From NCBI RefSeq assembly GCF_016461955.1, contig NZ_JADMNM010000001.1, forward strand, positions 181,598-245,597: 64,000 bases of DNA, read 5' to 3'. This document shows, piece by piece, positions 8,512 through 19,105 of this stretch. Below the pieces are notes generated by a model that ran no database searches, had not been told where the DNA came from, and saw nothing but the letters and a program-made list of their open reading frames with translations. Origin of the DNA: Qipengyuania sp. YIM B01966. Its GTDB lineage: Bacteria > Pseudomonadota > Alphaproteobacteria > Sphingomonadales > Sphingomonadaceae. Each line of letters starts with the position of its first letter. The stretch's first letter is position 1. The position numbers and the translations under genes were made by a program.

Positions 8512-9326
8512 GCCAAACCGCCACGCCGATTATCTGGATCACCGGGGCATCCTCGGGCATCGGCCGGGCGCTGGCGGCGGAATGGTCGCGGCGCGGTGCA
8601 ACGATCATCCTGTCGGGCCGCGACGAGCGACGCTTGGCCGAGACCGCCGCCGAATGCGCGGGCGAAACGCTGGTCCTGCCCTTCGAAACCACCGATGATG
8701 CAGCGCTCGCCCGCGCGGCCGAACAGGCGCATGGCTGGCGCGGGCAGATCGATGTGCTGGTCAACAATGCCGGCATCTCGCAGCGGTCGCGCGCGCTTGA
8801 AACCGACATGGCGGTGTATCGCCGGATCCTTGAGGTTGATCTCCTGGCGCCGATTGCGCTGACGCAGGCGGTGATCGGCCCGATGGCGGCGCGGGGGAAC
8901 GGCCGGCTGGTGTTCATCTCTTCGGTCGCCGGCAAGGTCGGGGTGCCGCTGCGCACAGCCTATTGCGCGGCGAAGTTCGGGCTGATTGGTTATGCCGATG
9001 CGCTGCGCGCGGAATTGTCGCTCAACGGCGTCAGCGTTCATGTGATCGTGCCGGGTTCGGTCGCCACCGATGTGTCGCGCAACGCGCTGACCCGCGACGG
9101 GTCCGAGCGCGGCCGCAGCGACGAGGCGATCGACAATGGGATCCTGCCGGCCGACGCCGCCATCACCATGATCGATGCGATCGAAGCCGGAGAGCGCGAG
9201 ATCGTCGTCGCTCGCGGGATCGAAACACAGATGGCCGAAATGCGCCGCACGCCCGATGCGCTGTTCGATCAGATCGCAGCGATGGTCGCGGGTGGTTACA
9301 TGGACCGGATGGAGCAGGAGGGATGA
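8508..9326 (+). CDS. Short-chain dehydrogenase/reductase
   Basis: The product is 272 aa, a classical SDR. It has the cofactor motif TGASSGIGRA (about residues 13-22), NNAG near 86, a catalytic Ser in the SSVAG segment, and YCAAK giving the Tyr-x-x-x-Lys pair. The order and length fit the DHRS7-like group of NAD(P)-dependent alcohol or ketone reductases. Substrate cannot be assigned. Its stop overlaps the hydrolase start (ATGATG), so both are likely made from one transcript with bolA and pirin. Confidence 0.88.
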   Translation: MSQTATPIIWITGASSGIGRALAAEWSRRGATIILSGRDERRLAETAAECAGETLVLPFETTDDAALARAAEQAHGWRGQIDVLVNNAGISQRSRALETDMAVYRRILEVDLLAPIALTQAVIGPMAARGNGRLVFISSVAGKVGVPLRTAYCAAKFGLIGYADALRAELSLNGVSVHVIVPGSVATDVSRNALTRDGSERGRSDEAIDNGILPADAAITMIDAIEAGEREIVVARGIETQMAEMRRTPDALFDQIAAMVAGGYMDRMEQEG

Positions 9327-10222
9327 TGGATCAGCAGCGCGTCACGCTCGCCAACGGGATCGAACTCGATGTGGTGGATACCGGCCCGCGCAATGCGCCG
9401 GCGCTGATCTTCCTTCACGGCTTTCCCGAAAGCCACCGCACCTGGCGCCACCAGATCGCGCATCTATCAGACCGTTATCGCTGCATCGCGCCCGATCAGC
9501 GCGGTTATCGCGGCTCGTCAAAACCGCAGGAGGTGGCGGCCTACACACCGGACAAGCTGATCGGCGATATCTTCCTCCTGGCCGATGCACTGGGCGTCGG
9601 CAGCTTCACCATCATCGGCCATGATTGGGGCGGCGCGATCGCCTGGGGCATCGCGCTCGGCGGGCAGACCAATGGCCGCGTGACCCGCGCGGTGATCGCC
9701 AATGCGCCCCATCCCGCGCTGTTCCAGAAACTGCTTTATACCAACGAGACCCAGCGCCGCTCCAGCCAGTATATGCGCGGCTTCCGCGATCCGGCGAACG
9801 ATGCGCTGGTGCGCGAACACGGCCTGGCCGGCATTCTGCTGCAAGAGGTCAAGTGGGACCGGCCGAGCCAGATGGAAAGCGCCGAGCGCGATGCGCTGCT
9901 GGCCGACTGGCAGGACCGGGAAGCCGCCTTCGGGATGCTCAACTGGTATCGCGCCAGCCCGGTCGACGTGCCGCCGCTCGATGCGCCCTATGCCCTGCCA
10001 AATGGCTGGACCGAGCCGCCGCTGCCACGCCTCGCCATCCCGACGCTGGTGATCTGGGCGATGGACGATCTGGCCCTGCCGCCCGAGAACCTTGCGGGGC
10101 TGGACGCGGCGATTGACGATTTGACCGTGGTCGAGGTGCGCGATTGCGGTCACTTCGTGCCCTGGGAAGCGCCCGAGGCCGTCAATGCCGCGCTGGACGA
10201 GTTTCTTACCCGGACGGGCTAG
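9323..10222 (+). CDS. Alpha/beta hydrolase, epoxide-hydrolase-like
   Basis: The product is about 299 aa from the ATG at 9323 (9326 is an equivalent ATG). HGFPESHRTW supplies the oxyanion motif. The nucleophile elbow is GHDWGG, with Asp as nucleophile as in epoxide hydrolases and haloalkane dehalogenases. The acid is probably in WAMDDLALP and the catalytic His in CGHFVPWEAPE. A cap region lies between. Last member of the bolA-pirin-SDR chain; it meets the convergent DUF2332 gene with overlapping stops (CTAG). The ring-opened substrate is unknown. Confidence 0.87.
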   Translation: MMDQQRVTLANGIELDVVDTGPRNAPALIFLHGFPESHRTWRHQIAHLSDRYRCIAPDQRGYRGSSKPQEVAAYTPDKLIGDIFLLADALGVGSFTIIGHDWGGAIAWGIALGGQTNGRVTRAVIANAPHPALFQKLLYTNETQRRSSQYMRGFRDPANDALVREHGLAGILLQEVKWDRPSQMESAERDALLADWQDREAAFGMLNWYRASPVDVPPLDAPYALPNGWTEPPLPRLAIPTLVIWAMDDLALPPENLAGLDAAIDDLTVVEVRDCGHFVPWEAPEAVNAALDEFLTRTG

Positions 10223-11313
10223 ACCAGCCGGTCGAATTCGCCCCAGCCGATCCACGCGCCATGCGGGTGTGCGCGCGCCAGCCGGTGCGGCGTGCCGTCG
10301 CCGGGCCAGTGGCGGCCGACCAGCTCGTGATGGTGCACCACGCGGTTCGCCTCCAGCGCGACCCAGGCGAGCGCATTGCCCGCGGTGGCCGCTGCACCTG
10401 CCGCGGCCATGACCTGCTCGATCCGCGCCTGCTGATCGTCCGGCACATATTGCCAGACGATCGAATGCATCAGCACCCGGGTCGTCCCTTCCGCCTGCGG
10501 GCGGGCGAGTTGCTGCGCGACGAAATCGGCGGCGTTCATCTGCACCAGATCAGGCGGGCTGCGGGTTGCTTCGGCGATCGCGGCATCGATCCGTGCGAAG
10601 CGCTCGCGATGTTCGGGCCAGACATAGGCCTTCAGCCGGAGCGCCTGTGCGGGATCGGTCAGATCGACCGGAGCGATGTCGCAGCCGGCGGTGGAGACAA
10701 TTTCGATTGAGCAATCCGGCGGCGGCGCGCCTTGCCATTCGGGCGTCAGCTGGATCGCGGCCTTGTCCGGCCCGACCACCACCCCGCCCAGATCGTAGCG
10801 ATAGCGCGAGAGCATCAGATTGATCCCCGCGCTCGACCCGATCTCGAGCAATTCGAAACGCGGAGGCAGGCCCTGATCGGCGAGCCAGAGCAGCGCAGCG
10901 ATTAAACCGGCGGAACGGCCGACCTCGTTGGTCTGCGGTGGACCGTCGAGCCAGGGCAGGATATCCGCCTCGCGCCGGAGCAGCAGATCGCCGAGCACGC
11001 CCGCATCGTCAGCAGGTTCGTCGGCATAGATGGGGGTAAGCGCCGGCTCCTCGCCCGCCAGATGCAGCGCGCGGATCGCGCCTGCCAGCCGCAGCGGCAG
11101 CGCGTCGGCGAGCGGTGCGCCGGGCCAATCGCGCACGCGGGTCAGCACAGCGCCGCCGGCGTCGCCTGCAACCAGCGCGCCTAGCGCCGCGACGACCCGC
11201 GCCGTGATCGGTGCCCCGGCCGCGCGGCAATATTCCACCTGGTTGCCGAATGCGCGCGCGACCATCTCCGGGCCGCGCGCCTGGATATCGACAAACTCGT
11301 AGGGTGCGCTCAT
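10219..11313 (-). CDS. DUF2332 family protein
   Basis: The product is 364 aa from the ATG at 11313, preceded by AAGGAG at good spacing. The sequence fits DUF2332, a family of unknown function. The FELLEIGSSAGINLMLSRYRYD segment has the flavour of a nucleotide- or SAM-binding glycine loop, and a C-terminal part contains EANRVVHHHELVG. A methyltransferase-like fold is plausible but not demonstrated. It is a single-gene unit, divergent from hisG. Confidence 0.8.
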   Translation of the reverse strand: MSAPYEFVDIQARGPEMVARAFGNQVEYCRAAGAPITARVVAALGALVAGDAGGAVLTRVRDWPGAPLADALPLRLAGAIRALHLAGEEPALTPIYADEPADDAGVLGDLLLRREADILPWLDGPPQTNEVGRSAGLIAALLWLADQGLPPRFELLEIGSSAGINLMLSRYRYDLGGVVVGPDKAAIQLTPEWQGAPPPDCSIEIVSTAGCDIAPVDLTDPAQALRLKAYVWPEHRERFARIDAAIAEATRSPPDLVQMNAADFVAQQLARPQAEGTTRVLMHSIVWQYVPDDQQARIEQVMAAAGAAATAGNALAWVALEANRVVHHHELVGRHWPGDGTPHRLARAHPHGAWIGWGEFDRLV

Positions 11314-11410
11314 CGGCGTGCTCCTTGCCGCTGGCTCGGGTCTGCGCCCCTTTTGTGCAGCGCACAAGAGCCGCCTTGCCCTTGCCCGCCCTGCGCCCTA
11401 GATCGGCGGC

Positions 11411-12067
11411 GTGACGCGTGCTGTCCCCCTGACCTTTGCCGTGCCCAAGGGGCGCATTCTCGACGAGGCGCTGCCCGTCATGGCGAAGGCCGGCATCGTG
11501 CCGGAAAGCGCCTTTTCCGAACCGGCGAGCCGCAGCCTCACCTTCCCCACAACACGCGTCGATATGCGCCTGATACGCGTGCGGGCGTTCGACGTCGCAA
11601 CCTTCGTCGCCCATGGCGCGGCGCAGGCGGGCATTGTCGGTTCGGACGTGATCGAGGAATTCGACTATTCCGACCTCTATGCCCCGGTCGATCTCGGCAT
11701 TGGCCGGTGCCGCCTGTCGGTCGCCGAACAGGAGGCGGGCGCGGCCAGCATCGACCGGGCCAGCCATGTGCGCGTGGCGACCAAATATCCTGCCATCACC
11801 CGCCGCCATTTCGCCGCGCGCGGGATTCAGGCCGAATGCGTCAAGCTGAACGGGGCGATGGAAATCGCCCCCGCGCTCGGCCTTGCCGGGCGGATTGTCG
11901 ATCTCGTCTCGAGCGGGCGGACACTGGCCGAAAACGGGCTGGTGGAGACTGATCGGGTGCTCGACGTGACGGCGCGGCTGGTGGTCAACCGCGCCGCGCT
12001 CAAGACCGACCCCCGCGTCGGCGCGATTGTCGAGGCGTTCCGCGCCGCCACGGCAGAGCCGGCCTGA
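11411..12067 (+). CDS. hisG: ATP phosphoribosyltransferase, short form
   Basis: This enzyme catalyses the first step of histidine synthesis, joining ATP and PRPP. The product is 218 aa from a GTG start (the only sensible start), which is the HisG-short type that lacks the C-terminal regulatory domain. Motifs seen are [13 protein letters not shown] at the N-terminus, the [10 protein letters not shown] segment, and [14 protein letters not shown] for PRPP binding. Short HisG needs the HisRS-like partner HisZ, which is not in this window. It overlaps hisD by one base (TGATG). Confidence 0.95.
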   Translation: MTRAVPLTFAVPKGRILDEALPVMAKAGIVPESAFSEPASRSLTFPTTRVDMRLIRVRAFDVATFVAHGAAQAGIVGSDVIEEFDYSDLYAPVDLGIGRCRLSVAEQEAGAASIDRASHVRVATKYPAITRRHFAARGIQAECVKLNGAMEIAPALGLAGRIVDLVSSGRTLAENGLVETDRVLDVTARLVVNRAALKTDPRVGAIVEAFRAATAEPA

Positions 12068-13374
12068 TGCAACTGCTGCGCGCCAGCGATGCGGGGTTCG
12101 AGCAGGCTTTCGCCAGGCTGGTCACAGACCGGCGGGAAAGCGGCACCGATGTCGCGCGCGGCGTGGCCGACATCCTGCGCCAGGTGCGCGACCTGCGCGA
12201 TGAAGCCCTCGTCGAGCTGACCACGCAACTGGACGATCACAGCCTCGGCACAGATGGCAGTGGCTGGCGCTTCACGGCAGAAGATTGCGCCGCCGCCCAT
12301 GCCGCGCTGGCGCCAGAACTGGCGGCGGCGCTGGCGCTCGCGGCGGAGCGGATTACCGCCTATCACCGCGATCAATTGCCGGCCGACCGCGATTTCACCG
12401 ATGCGGCGGGGGCGCGGCTGGGGGCGCGCTGGCGGCCGGTCGATGCGGCTGGGCTCTATGTGCCCGGCGGGCGGGCGGCTTATCCCTCATCGCTGTTGAT
12501 GAACGCCATTCCGGCGAAGGTTGCCGGGGTGGAGCGACTGGTCGTCACCACCCCCACGCCGGGTGGCCAGGTCAATCCGCTGGTGCTCGCCGCGGCGCAT
12601 ATCGCCGGAGTGGACGAAATCTGGCGGATCGGCGGGGCGCAGGCGATTGCCGCGCTCGCCTACGGCACCGAGAACATCGCCCCGGTCAATGTCATCACCG
12701 GCCCGGGCAATGCCTGGGTCGCCGAGGCCAAGCGCCAGCTTTACGGCATGGTCGGGATCGACATGGTTGCCGGGCCGAGCGAAATCCTCGTCATTGCTGA
12801 CGCGCGGAACGATCCGGCGATCATTGCCGCCGATCTGCTCAGCCAGGCCGAGCATGACCCCGCCGCGCAGGCGATCCTGATCACCGACGATGCCGGTTTC
12901 GCCGCGCAGGTCGAGGATGCGGTCGATGTCGCCGCCGTCCAGCTCGTCACGCACGCCGTCGCCCGCGCGAGCTGGGATGCGCACGGCGCGATCATCGTGG
13001 TCGATGCGCTGGCCGATGCGGTCCCGCTCGCCAACCGGCTGGCGGCGGAACACGTTGAGCTCGCGGTTGACGATCCCGAAGCGCTGTTTGCGGGTCTGCG
13101 CCATGCCGGCAGCGTGTTCTTGGGGCGGCAGACGCCCGAGGCGATCGGCGATTATGTCGCCGGGCCCAACCACGTCCTGCCCACCGGCCGCCGCGCCGCC
13201 TTTGCCAGCGGGCTGTCGGTGCTCGATTTCATGAAGCGCACCAGCTTCATCGCGCTTGATAACCGGGCGCTGGCCGCAATCGGCCCGGCCGCCATCACGC
13301 TGGCCCATGCCGAGGGATTGCCCGCACACGCCCGCTCGGTCGAATTGCGCCTGCAAGGAATGCCTAACCCATGA
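12067..13374 (+). CDS. hisD: Histidinol dehydrogenase
   Basis: This enzyme catalyses the last two steps of histidine synthesis, oxidising L-histidinol to histidine with NAD+ and zinc. The product is 435 aa, typical length. Family signatures include GLYVPGGRAAYPSS, GGAQAIAALAYGT, ITGPGNAWVAEAKR and GPSEILVIAD. The C-terminal NHVLPTGRRAAFASG segment carries metal and substrate residues. Start immediately follows hisG and the stop overlaps nusB by 4 bases, so all three are likely co-translated. Confidence 0.96.
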   Translation: MQLLRASDAGFEQAFARLVTDRRESGTDVARGVADILRQVRDLRDEALVELTTQLDDHSLGTDGSGWRFTAEDCAAAHAALAPELAAALALAAERITAYHRDQLPADRDFTDAAGARLGARWRPVDAAGLYVPGGRAAYPSSLLMNAIPAKVAGVERLVVTTPTPGGQVNPLVLAAAHIAGVDEIWRIGGAQAIAALAYGTENIAPVNVITGPGNAWVAEAKRQLYGMVGIDMVAGPSEILVIADARNDPAIIAADLLSQAEHDPAAQAILITDDAGFAAQVEDAVDVAAVQLVTHAVARASWDAHGAIIVVDALADAVPLANRLAAEHVELAVDDPEALFAGLRHAGSVFLGRQTPEAIGDYVAGPNHVLPTGRRAAFASGLSVLDFMKRTSFIALDNRALAAIGPAAITLAHAEGLPAHARSVELRLQGMPNP

Positions 13375-13820
13375 CCTCCCCCGCCCAGGCCCGCTCGGCC
13401 GCCCGCTTGGCCGCCGTGCAGGCGCTGTATCAGCAGCATATGGAGCGTACCGCCCTGCCGCGGCTGCTCGACGAATTTCACCAGCACCGCCTGGGCGCCG
13501 AGATCGAGGACGCGCAATTTGCCGCCGCCGACGTGGCGTTGTTCGACGATATCGTGCGCGGCGTCGATGCGCGGCGGGACGAGATCGACGCGCTGATCGC
13601 CGGGCGCCTCGCTGCCGGGTGGACGGTCGCGCGGATGGACAAGACCATGCTGCAGATCCTGCGCGCCGGCAGCTACGAACTGCTCGCCCGCGCCGACGTG
13701 CCGCTGGGCGCGGTGATCAGCGAATATGTCGATGTCGCCAAGGCGTTCTTCGACGACCGCGAGGCGAAATTCGCCAACGGCGTGCTGGATGCGGTCGGCA
13801 AACAGGTCCGGCCCGGTTGA
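13371..13820 (+). CDS. nusB: Transcription antitermination factor NusB
   Basis: The product is 149 aa and binds boxA RNA with NusE (S10) to promote rRNA antitermination. It has the NusB helical fold: RSAARLAAVQALYQ at the N-terminus, and the conserved C-terminal segment VPLGAVISEYVDVAKAF followed by FANGVLDAVGK. Overlaps hisD and thiL. The hisGD-nusB-thiL arrangement links amino acid, rRNA and cofactor functions in one operon. Confidence 0.96.
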   Translation: MTSPAQARSAARLAAVQALYQQHMERTALPRLLDEFHQHRLGAEIEDAQFAAADVALFDDIVRGVDARRDEIDALIAGRLAAGWTVARMDKTMLQILRAGSYELLARADVPLGAVISEYVDVAKAFFDDREAKFANGVLDAVGKQVRPG

Positions 13821-14707
13821 TGCCGGAACCCGGCGAGTGCGCCTTTCTCGAGCGGCTGCGACGCCTGCCCCTCCATCCCGGTGCGCGCGGGCTGGCGGAT
13901 GATTGCGCGGTGGTCCCGCTGGGCAGCGAGACGCTGGTCGTGACACACGACATGATGGCCGAGAGCGTTCATTGGCTGCCCGGCCAAGACCCGGTCGACA
14001 TTGCCTGGAAGCTGGTGGCGGTGAACCTGTCCGACCTGGCCGCCAAGGGCGCAGAGCCGGTGGGCGTGCTGCTTGGCTACAGCCTGCAAGGAGGGGATGC
14101 GGACGATGCCTTCCAGATTGGCCTCAGCGAGGCGCTCAGCGCCTTTTCGGCGCCGCTGCTGGGTGGGGACACAATCTGTTGGAAAGGCGCTGTGCATGGC
14201 CTGACGGCGCTTGGACGGGCAACCCATCTTCCCGTGCCCTCGCGCGGGGGCGCGCAGCCGGGCGATACGCTGTGGGTCACGGGCACGATCGGCGCCGCGC
14301 TCGCCGGGTTCGAGGCGCTCAAGGCGGGCGATACCGGGCCCGCCAGCGCGCCCTATCGCCGGCCGGTGCCGCTGCTGGCAGAGGGGCGCGCGCTCGCCCC
14401 GCTGGTCAGCGCGATGATGGATGCGTCGGACGGGCTGCTGCTCGATGCCTGGCGGATCGCGCAGGCGAGCGGCGCGCGGCTGGTGATTGACAGGAACGCC
14501 GTGCCGATTGCCCTGCCCAACACTCGCCGCGACGAGGCCTTGCGCTGGGGCGACGATTATCAATTGCTGTTCACGCTCCCCGCCGGAGCAGCGCTGCCGC
14601 CGGTGCCGGCCACCTGCATCGGCCAGGTGGAGCGCGGCGCGCCAGCGCTGGTGCTGGACGGCGCGGTGCTGGACGATCCCGCAACGCTCGGTTTCCTGCA
14701 CGGCTAG
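13820..14707 (+). CDS. thiL: Thiamine-monophosphate kinase
   Basis: This enzyme phosphorylates thiamine monophosphate to the active diphosphate. The product is 295 aa from the ATG at 13820, which overlaps the nusB stop by one base. PurM-like fold motifs are present: [20 protein letters not shown] (Asp-rich metal site), [24 protein letters not shown] near residue 115, [16 protein letters not shown], and a C-terminal WGDDYQLLF. The last gene of the his-nusB operon; a probable promoter for hppA follows. Confidence 0.95.
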   Translation: MPEPGECAFLERLRRLPLHPGARGLADDCAVVPLGSETLVVTHDMMAESVHWLPGQDPVDIAWKLVAVNLSDLAAKGAEPVGVLLGYSLQGGDADDAFQIGLSEALSAFSAPLLGGDTICWKGAVHGLTALGRATHLPVPSRGGAQPGDTLWVTGTIGAALAGFEALKAGDTGPASAPYRRPVPLLAEGRALAPLVSAMMDASDGLLLDAWRIAQASGARLVIDRNAVPIALPNTRRDEALRWGDDYQLLFTLPAGAALPPVPATCIGQVERGAPALVLDGAVLDDPATLGFLHG

Positions 14708-14709
14708 GC

Positions 14710-14737
14710 TTGCCAGTACCGCCTTGCCGATTATAGC
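14710..14737 (+). promoter_or_regulatory. Candidate promoter for hppA
   Basis: TTGCCA (14710-14715) and TATAGC (14732-14737) are 16 bp apart, about 55 bases before the hppA start and just after the thiL stop. The match to the sigma-70 consensus is fair, not strong. Confidence 0.4.
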
Positions 14738-14792
14738 AGGCGGCCAAGAAGCCCGTAACAGGGGCCGTTTTCACCGCAGGGAGGGACCAAAG

Positions 14793-16964
14793 GTGGATCT
14801 CGTTACCATATCCATTGTGCTGGGCTTGCTGGCCGTCGTGTACGGCTTTGTCACCAGCCGCCAGGTGCTGGGTTCCAGCGCCGGCAATGCAAAGATGCAG
14901 GAAATCGCCGGCGCCATTCAGGAAGGCGCGCAGGCCTATCTGCGGCGGCAATATACCACCATCGGCATCGTCGGGGTGATCGTGGCGGTGCTGGTGTTCG
15001 TGTTTCTCGGGACCATTCCAGCTGTCGGCTTCGTGATTGGCGCGGTCCTGTCAGGCGTCGCCGGCTTCATCGGCATGAACATCTCGGTCCGGGCCAATGT
15101 CCGCACTGCGCAGGCCGCATCGACCGGGCTGCAGCAAGGGCTGACCATGGCCTTCCGTGCGGGCGCGATCACCGGGATGCTGGTGGCGGGCCTCGCTCTG
15201 CTCGCGATAGCGGTATTCTTCTGGCATCTCACGTCGAATGGCGCGCTTGGCCATGGCCTCGCGCCCAATGACCGGCGGGTGATCGATGGCCTCGTCGGCC
15301 TTGCCTTCGGCGCCTCGCTTATTTCGATCTTCGCCCGCCTTGGCGGCGGCATCTTCACCAAGGCGGCTGACGTCGGCGCCGACCTCGTCGGCAAAGTCGA
15401 AGCCGGTATCCCCGAAGACGATCCACGCAACCCGGCGGTGATCGCCGACAATGTCGGCGACAATGTTGGCGACTGCGCCGGCATGGCCGCCGATCTGTTC
15501 GAAACCTATGTCGTCACCGTCGGCGCCACCATGGTGCTGACCGCGCTCTTGATGAAAGGTCTCGGCGATCTGCTGATGCCGATGATGGCGCTGCCGCTAC
15601 TGATCGGCGGGGCGTGCATCGTCACCTCGATCATCGGCACCTATTTCGTCCGCCTGGGCGGCGGGAAGAACGTCATGGGCGCGATGTACAAGGGCTTCCT
15701 TGTCACCGCGGTGCTGTCCGTGCCGCTGATCTGGCTGTGCATCGACCAAGCGATCGGCCTCAACACGGTCATCGGCGGCAGCCTGACCGATGTCGCGGCC
15801 GGCCAGCCGGTGGCGGAAGAGGGTCTGGCCGAACAGGTCGTCGGCTTCAGCGGCTGGGATCTGTTCTGGTGTTCGCTGCTCGGGCTCGTCATCACCGGGC
15901 TGATCATCTGGATCACCGAATACTACACCGGGACGAATTACCGCCCGGTCCGCTCGATCGCCAAGGCGTCGGAAACGGGCCACGGCACCAACGTCATCCA
16001 GGGCCTCGCCATCAGCCTCGAGGCGACGGCGCTGCCGACGCTGGTGATCGTCGGCGGGATCGTCATCGCCTACCAGCTCGCCGGGCTGATCGGGATTGCC
16101 TATGCGGCAACCGCGATGCTGGCGCTGGCCGGGATGGTCGTGGCGCTCGACGCCTATGGCCCCGTCACCGACAATGCCGGCGGCATTGCCGAAATGGCCG
16201 GGCTGGACGACAGCGTGCGCGAAAAGACTGACCTGCTCGACGCGGTGGGCAACACCACCAAGGCGGTGACCAAGGGGTATGCGATCGGTTCGGCCGGCCT
16301 TGCCGCGCTGGTGCTGTTTGCCGCCTACACCACCGACCTTGGCGAATTCTTCCCCAATGTCGACGTCGATTTCAGCCTCGAAAACCCATACGTCATCGTC
16401 GGGCTGCTGCTGGGGGCGCTGCTGCCCTATCTGTTCGGCGCGATGGGGATGACCGCCGTCGGCCGTGCGGCGGGTGACGTGGTCAAGGACGTGCGTGAAC
16501 AGTTCCGCGCCGATGCCGGGATCATGGCCGGGACCAGCCGGCCGAACTATGCGCGTACGGTCGATCTCGTCACGAAGGCAGCGATCAAGGAGATGATCAT
16601 CCCCTCGCTGCTGCCGGTGCTGGCGCCGATCGTGGTCTATTTCGTCATCACAGCGATTGCCGGCCAGCAGAATGGCTTCGCCGCGCTCGGCGCGCTGCTG
16701 CTGGGCGTGATTGTCGGAGGGCTGTTCGTGGCGCTGTCGATGACGGCGGGCGGCGGCGCGTGGGACAATGCCAAGAAGTATATCGAGGACGGCAATCACG
16801 GTGGCAAGGGCAGCGATGCCCACAAGGCGGCCGTGACCGGCGATACGGTCGGCGATCCGTACAAGGATACGGCCGGCCCGGCGGTCAACCCGATGATCAA
16901 GATTACCAACATCGTCGCGCTGCTGCTGCTGGCCGCGCTGGCCGGCGGTCATTCGGTGATGTAA
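14793..16964 (+). CDS. hppA: Membrane-bound proton-translocating pyrophosphatase (K+-independent type)
   Basis: This integral membrane enzyme couples PPi hydrolysis to H+ pumping. The product is 723 aa from a GTG start ([11 protein letters not shown] after processing), preceded by GGGAGG. It has about 16 hydrophobic segments. The substrate loop [20 protein letters not shown] is followed by [20 protein letters not shown], and a second acidic motif [13 protein letters not shown] lies further on. The [10 protein letters not shown] motif carries Lys where K+-dependent enzymes have Ala (GNTTAA), indicating the K+-independent, H+-pumping class. Followed by a strong terminator. Confidence 0.96.
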   Translation: MDLVTISIVLGLLAVVYGFVTSRQVLGSSAGNAKMQEIAGAIQEGAQAYLRRQYTTIGIVGVIVAVLVFVFLGTIPAVGFVIGAVLSGVAGFIGMNISVRANVRTAQAASTGLQQGLTMAFRAGAITGMLVAGLALLAIAVFFWHLTSNGALGHGLAPNDRRVIDGLVGLAFGASLISIFARLGGGIFTKAADVGADLVGKVEAGIPEDDPRNPAVIADNVGDNVGDCAGMAADLFETYVVTVGATMVLTALLMKGLGDLLMPMMALPLLIGGACIVTSIIGTYFVRLGGGKNVMGAMYKGFLVTAVLSVPLIWLCIDQAIGLNTVIGGSLTDVAAGQPVAEEGLAEQVVGFSGWDLFWCSLLGLVITGLIIWITEYYTGTNYRPVRSIAKASETGHGTNVIQGLAISLEATALPTLVIVGGIVIAYQLAGLIGIAYAATAMLALAGMVVALDAYGPVTDNAGGIAEMAGLDDSVREKTDLLDAVGNTTKAVTKGYAIGSAGLAALVLFAAYTTDLGEFFPNVDVDFSLENPYVIVGLLLGALLPYLFGAMGMTAVGRAAGDVVKDVREQFRADAGIMAGTSRPNYARTVDLVTKAAIKEMIIPSLLPVLAPIVVYFVITAIAGQQNGFAALGALLLGVIVGGLFVALSMTAGGGAWDNAKKYIEDGNHGGKGSDAHKAAVTGDTVGDPYKDTAGPAVNPMIKITNIVALLLLAALAGGHSVM

Positions 16965-16993
16965 TCGCGCCGCGCGCCGCGCGGTGAACAATC

Positions 16994-17028
16994 AGCCCCG
17001 CCCGGCCCTACGCCCGGCGGGGCTTTTT
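16994..17028 (+). terminator. Rho-independent terminator of hppA
   Basis: AGCCCCGCC (16994-17002) pairs perfectly with GGCGGGGCT (17016-17024), with a further GG/CC inside, followed by a run of five T. It lies 30 bases past the hppA stop. Confidence 0.85.
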
Positions 17029-17077
17029 GCGCGGACCACCGGTTGACGCGCGCGCCCGCCACGCGCAAGCGGGGGCG

Positions 17078-18037
17078 ATGGGATCACGTGACACGCAGGG
17101 CGGCGAACCCGCCGACCCGCCGCCGCAGGAACTGGTCGATGCGCTGGTCGCGCTGTTGACAGTCGAACAGACCGGCCCCGATCATTGGCGCGGGCGCCCG
17201 CAGCCCGGTGGCAAGGGCCGGGTGTTCGGCGGCCAGGTCATCGCGCAAGCGCTACAGGCGGCGCAGGCCTCGGCCCCCGAGGGCAAGGTCGCCCATTCGC
17301 TGCATGCCTATTTCCTGCGCGGCGGGGAGGAGGGCCCACCGACCGACTACACCATCGCCCGCGATTTCGACGGTCGAAGCTTCGCCAATCGCCGCGTGGT
17401 CGCCAGCCAGGGCGAAGGCGCCGCGGCGCGGCCGATCCTCAACCTCACGGCCAGTTTCCAGACCCCGGAAAGCGGGCTTCACCATCAGGCCGCCCCGATG
17501 CCCGATGTGCCCGATCCCGATACCCTGCGCCCCGATATGGAGCAGCGGCACGCGGTTGTCGAACGGCTCGGCGACAAGCTCAGCGAAGGGCAGCGGGCGA
17601 TGATCCTGCGCCCGCGCCCGATCGAAATGCGGACCAGCGACAAGCTGCACTGGATGAACAGCGAACCGCGCGAGCCCACCGCGCATAGCTGGTTCCGCAC
17701 CGTCGCGCCGCTGCCCGACGATCCGGCGATCCACCGCGCGGTTATCGCCTATGCCAGCGACTACACGCTGCTCGGCACCGCCGCGCTCCCGCACGGGGTC
17801 AGCTGGATGCGCGGCGAGACGGTCGGCGCCAGCCTCGACCATGCGATCTGGTTCCACGAGGAGGCGCGGGCCGATGAATGGCTGCTCTATGCGACTGACA
17901 GCCCCTGGTCGGGCGGCGGGCGCGGCTATAATCGCGGGCAGATCTTCACTCGCGATGGGCGGCTGGTCGCCAGCGTGGCACAGGAAGGGATGATCCGCCT
18001 CGCCAAGCGAAAACCCGGCGAGGGCGATGGCGACTAG
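17078..18037 (+). CDS. tesB: Acyl-CoA thioesterase II
   Basis: The product is 319 aa with the double-hotdog architecture of TesB, which hydrolyses acyl-CoA to free acid and CoA. N-terminal hotdog: [13 protein letters not shown] and [12 protein letters not shown]-terminal hotdog: [20 protein letters not shown], ending with [12 protein letters not shown]. The Asp in SLDHA and the Gln in AQEG are the expected active-site residues. The ATG at 17078 is chosen; an earlier TTG lies inside the hppA terminator. Ends in a CTAG stop overlap with the convergent PLP gene. Confidence 0.93.
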   Translation: MGSRDTQGGEPADPPPQELVDALVALLTVEQTGPDHWRGRPQPGGKGRVFGGQVIAQALQAAQASAPEGKVAHSLHAYFLRGGEEGPPTDYTIARDFDGRSFANRRVVASQGEGAAARPILNLTASFQTPESGLHHQAAPMPDVPDPDTLRPDMEQRHAVVERLGDKLSEGQRAMILRPRPIEMRTSDKLHWMNSEPREPTAHSWFRTVAPLPDDPAIHRAVIAYASDYTLLGTAALPHGVSWMRGETVGASLDHAIWFHEEARADEWLLYATDSPWSGGGRGYNRGQIFTRDGRLVASVAQEGMIRLAKRKPGEGDGD

Positions 18038-19095
18038 GCGCCGAGGAACGCGGCCGCGCGCGCGCGATGGGGCGCGATGTCCAGCCCGCGCCCGGCGAGC
18101 CAGGCATCGTCGTAATAGGTGCCGGCATAGCGCAAGCCCGCATCGCACAGGATCGTCACCACCGAACCGGTCTGCCCGGCGGCGGCCATCTCCTCGATCA
18201 GGGTCATGCAGCCGAACAGGTTGGTCCCGGTCGAACCGCCGACCCGCCGGCCCAGCCGTTCGCTGAGCGCGCGCATCGCGCCAATGCTGGCGGCGTCGGG
18301 CACGGCGATCATCCGGTCAACCAGCTCGGGAATGAAGCTCGGCTCCACCCGCGGGCGGCCGATTCCTTCGATCAGGCAGCATTCCCCCGGCGGCGGCGCG
18401 GTGACGCTGCGATCGGCGAAATGGCGATGGAACACGGACCCTTCGGGGTCCGCCACGCACAGTCGGGTGGCGAACCGGCCATAGCGGATGAACCGGCCCA
18501 GCGTGGCCGAAGTGCCGCCGGTGCCCGCCCCGCAGGCAATCCAGCGCGGCACCGGGTGCTCTTCCAGCGCCATCTGGTCGAAGATGCTTTCGGCGATATT
18601 GTTATTGCCGCGCCAGTCGGTCGCCCGCTCGGCATAGGTGAACTGGTCGAGGAAATGCCCACCGCGCTGCTGCGCCAGTTCGTGCGCTACATGATAGACC
18701 TGTGCCGGGTCGGCTACCTCGTGGACATCGCCGCCATAAAAGCGGATCGCCTCGATCTTCACCGCCGATGTGCCCGCCGGCACCACCGCGACAAAGGGCA
18801 GGCCGAGCAGCCGGGCGAAATAGGCTTCGGACACGGCCGTCGATCCGCTGGTCGCATCGACCAGCAGCGTGTCGGGGCCGATCCACTGGTTGCACAGGCC
18901 ATAGAGGATCAGCGATCGCGCCAGCCGATGCTTGAGACTGCCGGTCGGGTGGACCGATTCGTCCTTGAGGTACAGCGCGATGCCCGGAAAGCGCGGCAGG
19001 TCGAGGCGGATCAGATGGGTATCGGCCGACCGGTTGAAGTCTGCCTCGATGCGGCGCACCGCCTCGTTCGTCCAGTCGCGCAGATCCTGTGCCAT
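18034..19095 (-). CDS. PLP-dependent cysteine synthase family protein
   Basis: The product is 353 aa of the fold-type II PLP family (cysteine synthase, cystathionine beta-synthase, and the Cds1-type cysteine desulfhydrase). The PLP lysine is in [28 protein letters not shown] is the substrate loop, [17 protein letters not shown] the phosphate-binding loop, and [10 protein letters not shown] lies near the C-terminus. It is longer than typical CysK (about 310 aa) and the sequence is closer to the Cds1-like subgroup, so desulfhydrase rather than synthase activity is possible. No cys genes are adjacent. Downstream of uvrC on the same strand; its start (19095) lies only 10 bases past the uvrC stop. 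Confidence 0.87.
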   Translation of the reverse strand: MAQDLRDWTNEAVRRIEADFNRSADTHLIRLDLPRFPGIALYLKDESVHPTGSLKHRLARSLILYGLCNQWIGPDTLLVDATSGSTAVSEAYFARLLGLPFVAVVPAGTSAVKIEAIRFYGGDVHEVADPAQVYHVAHELAQQRGGHFLDQFTYAERATDWRGNNNIAESIFDQMALEEHPVPRWIACGAGTGGTSATLGRFIRYGRFATRLCVADPEGSVFHRHFADRSVTAPPPGECCLIEGIGRPRVEPSFIPELVDRMIAVPDAASIGAMRALSERLGRRVGGSTGTNLFGCMTLIEEMAAAGQTGSVVTILCDAGLRYAGTYYDDAWLAGRGLDIAPHRARAAAFLGA

Positions 19096-19105
19096 GCCGC
19101 TTCCC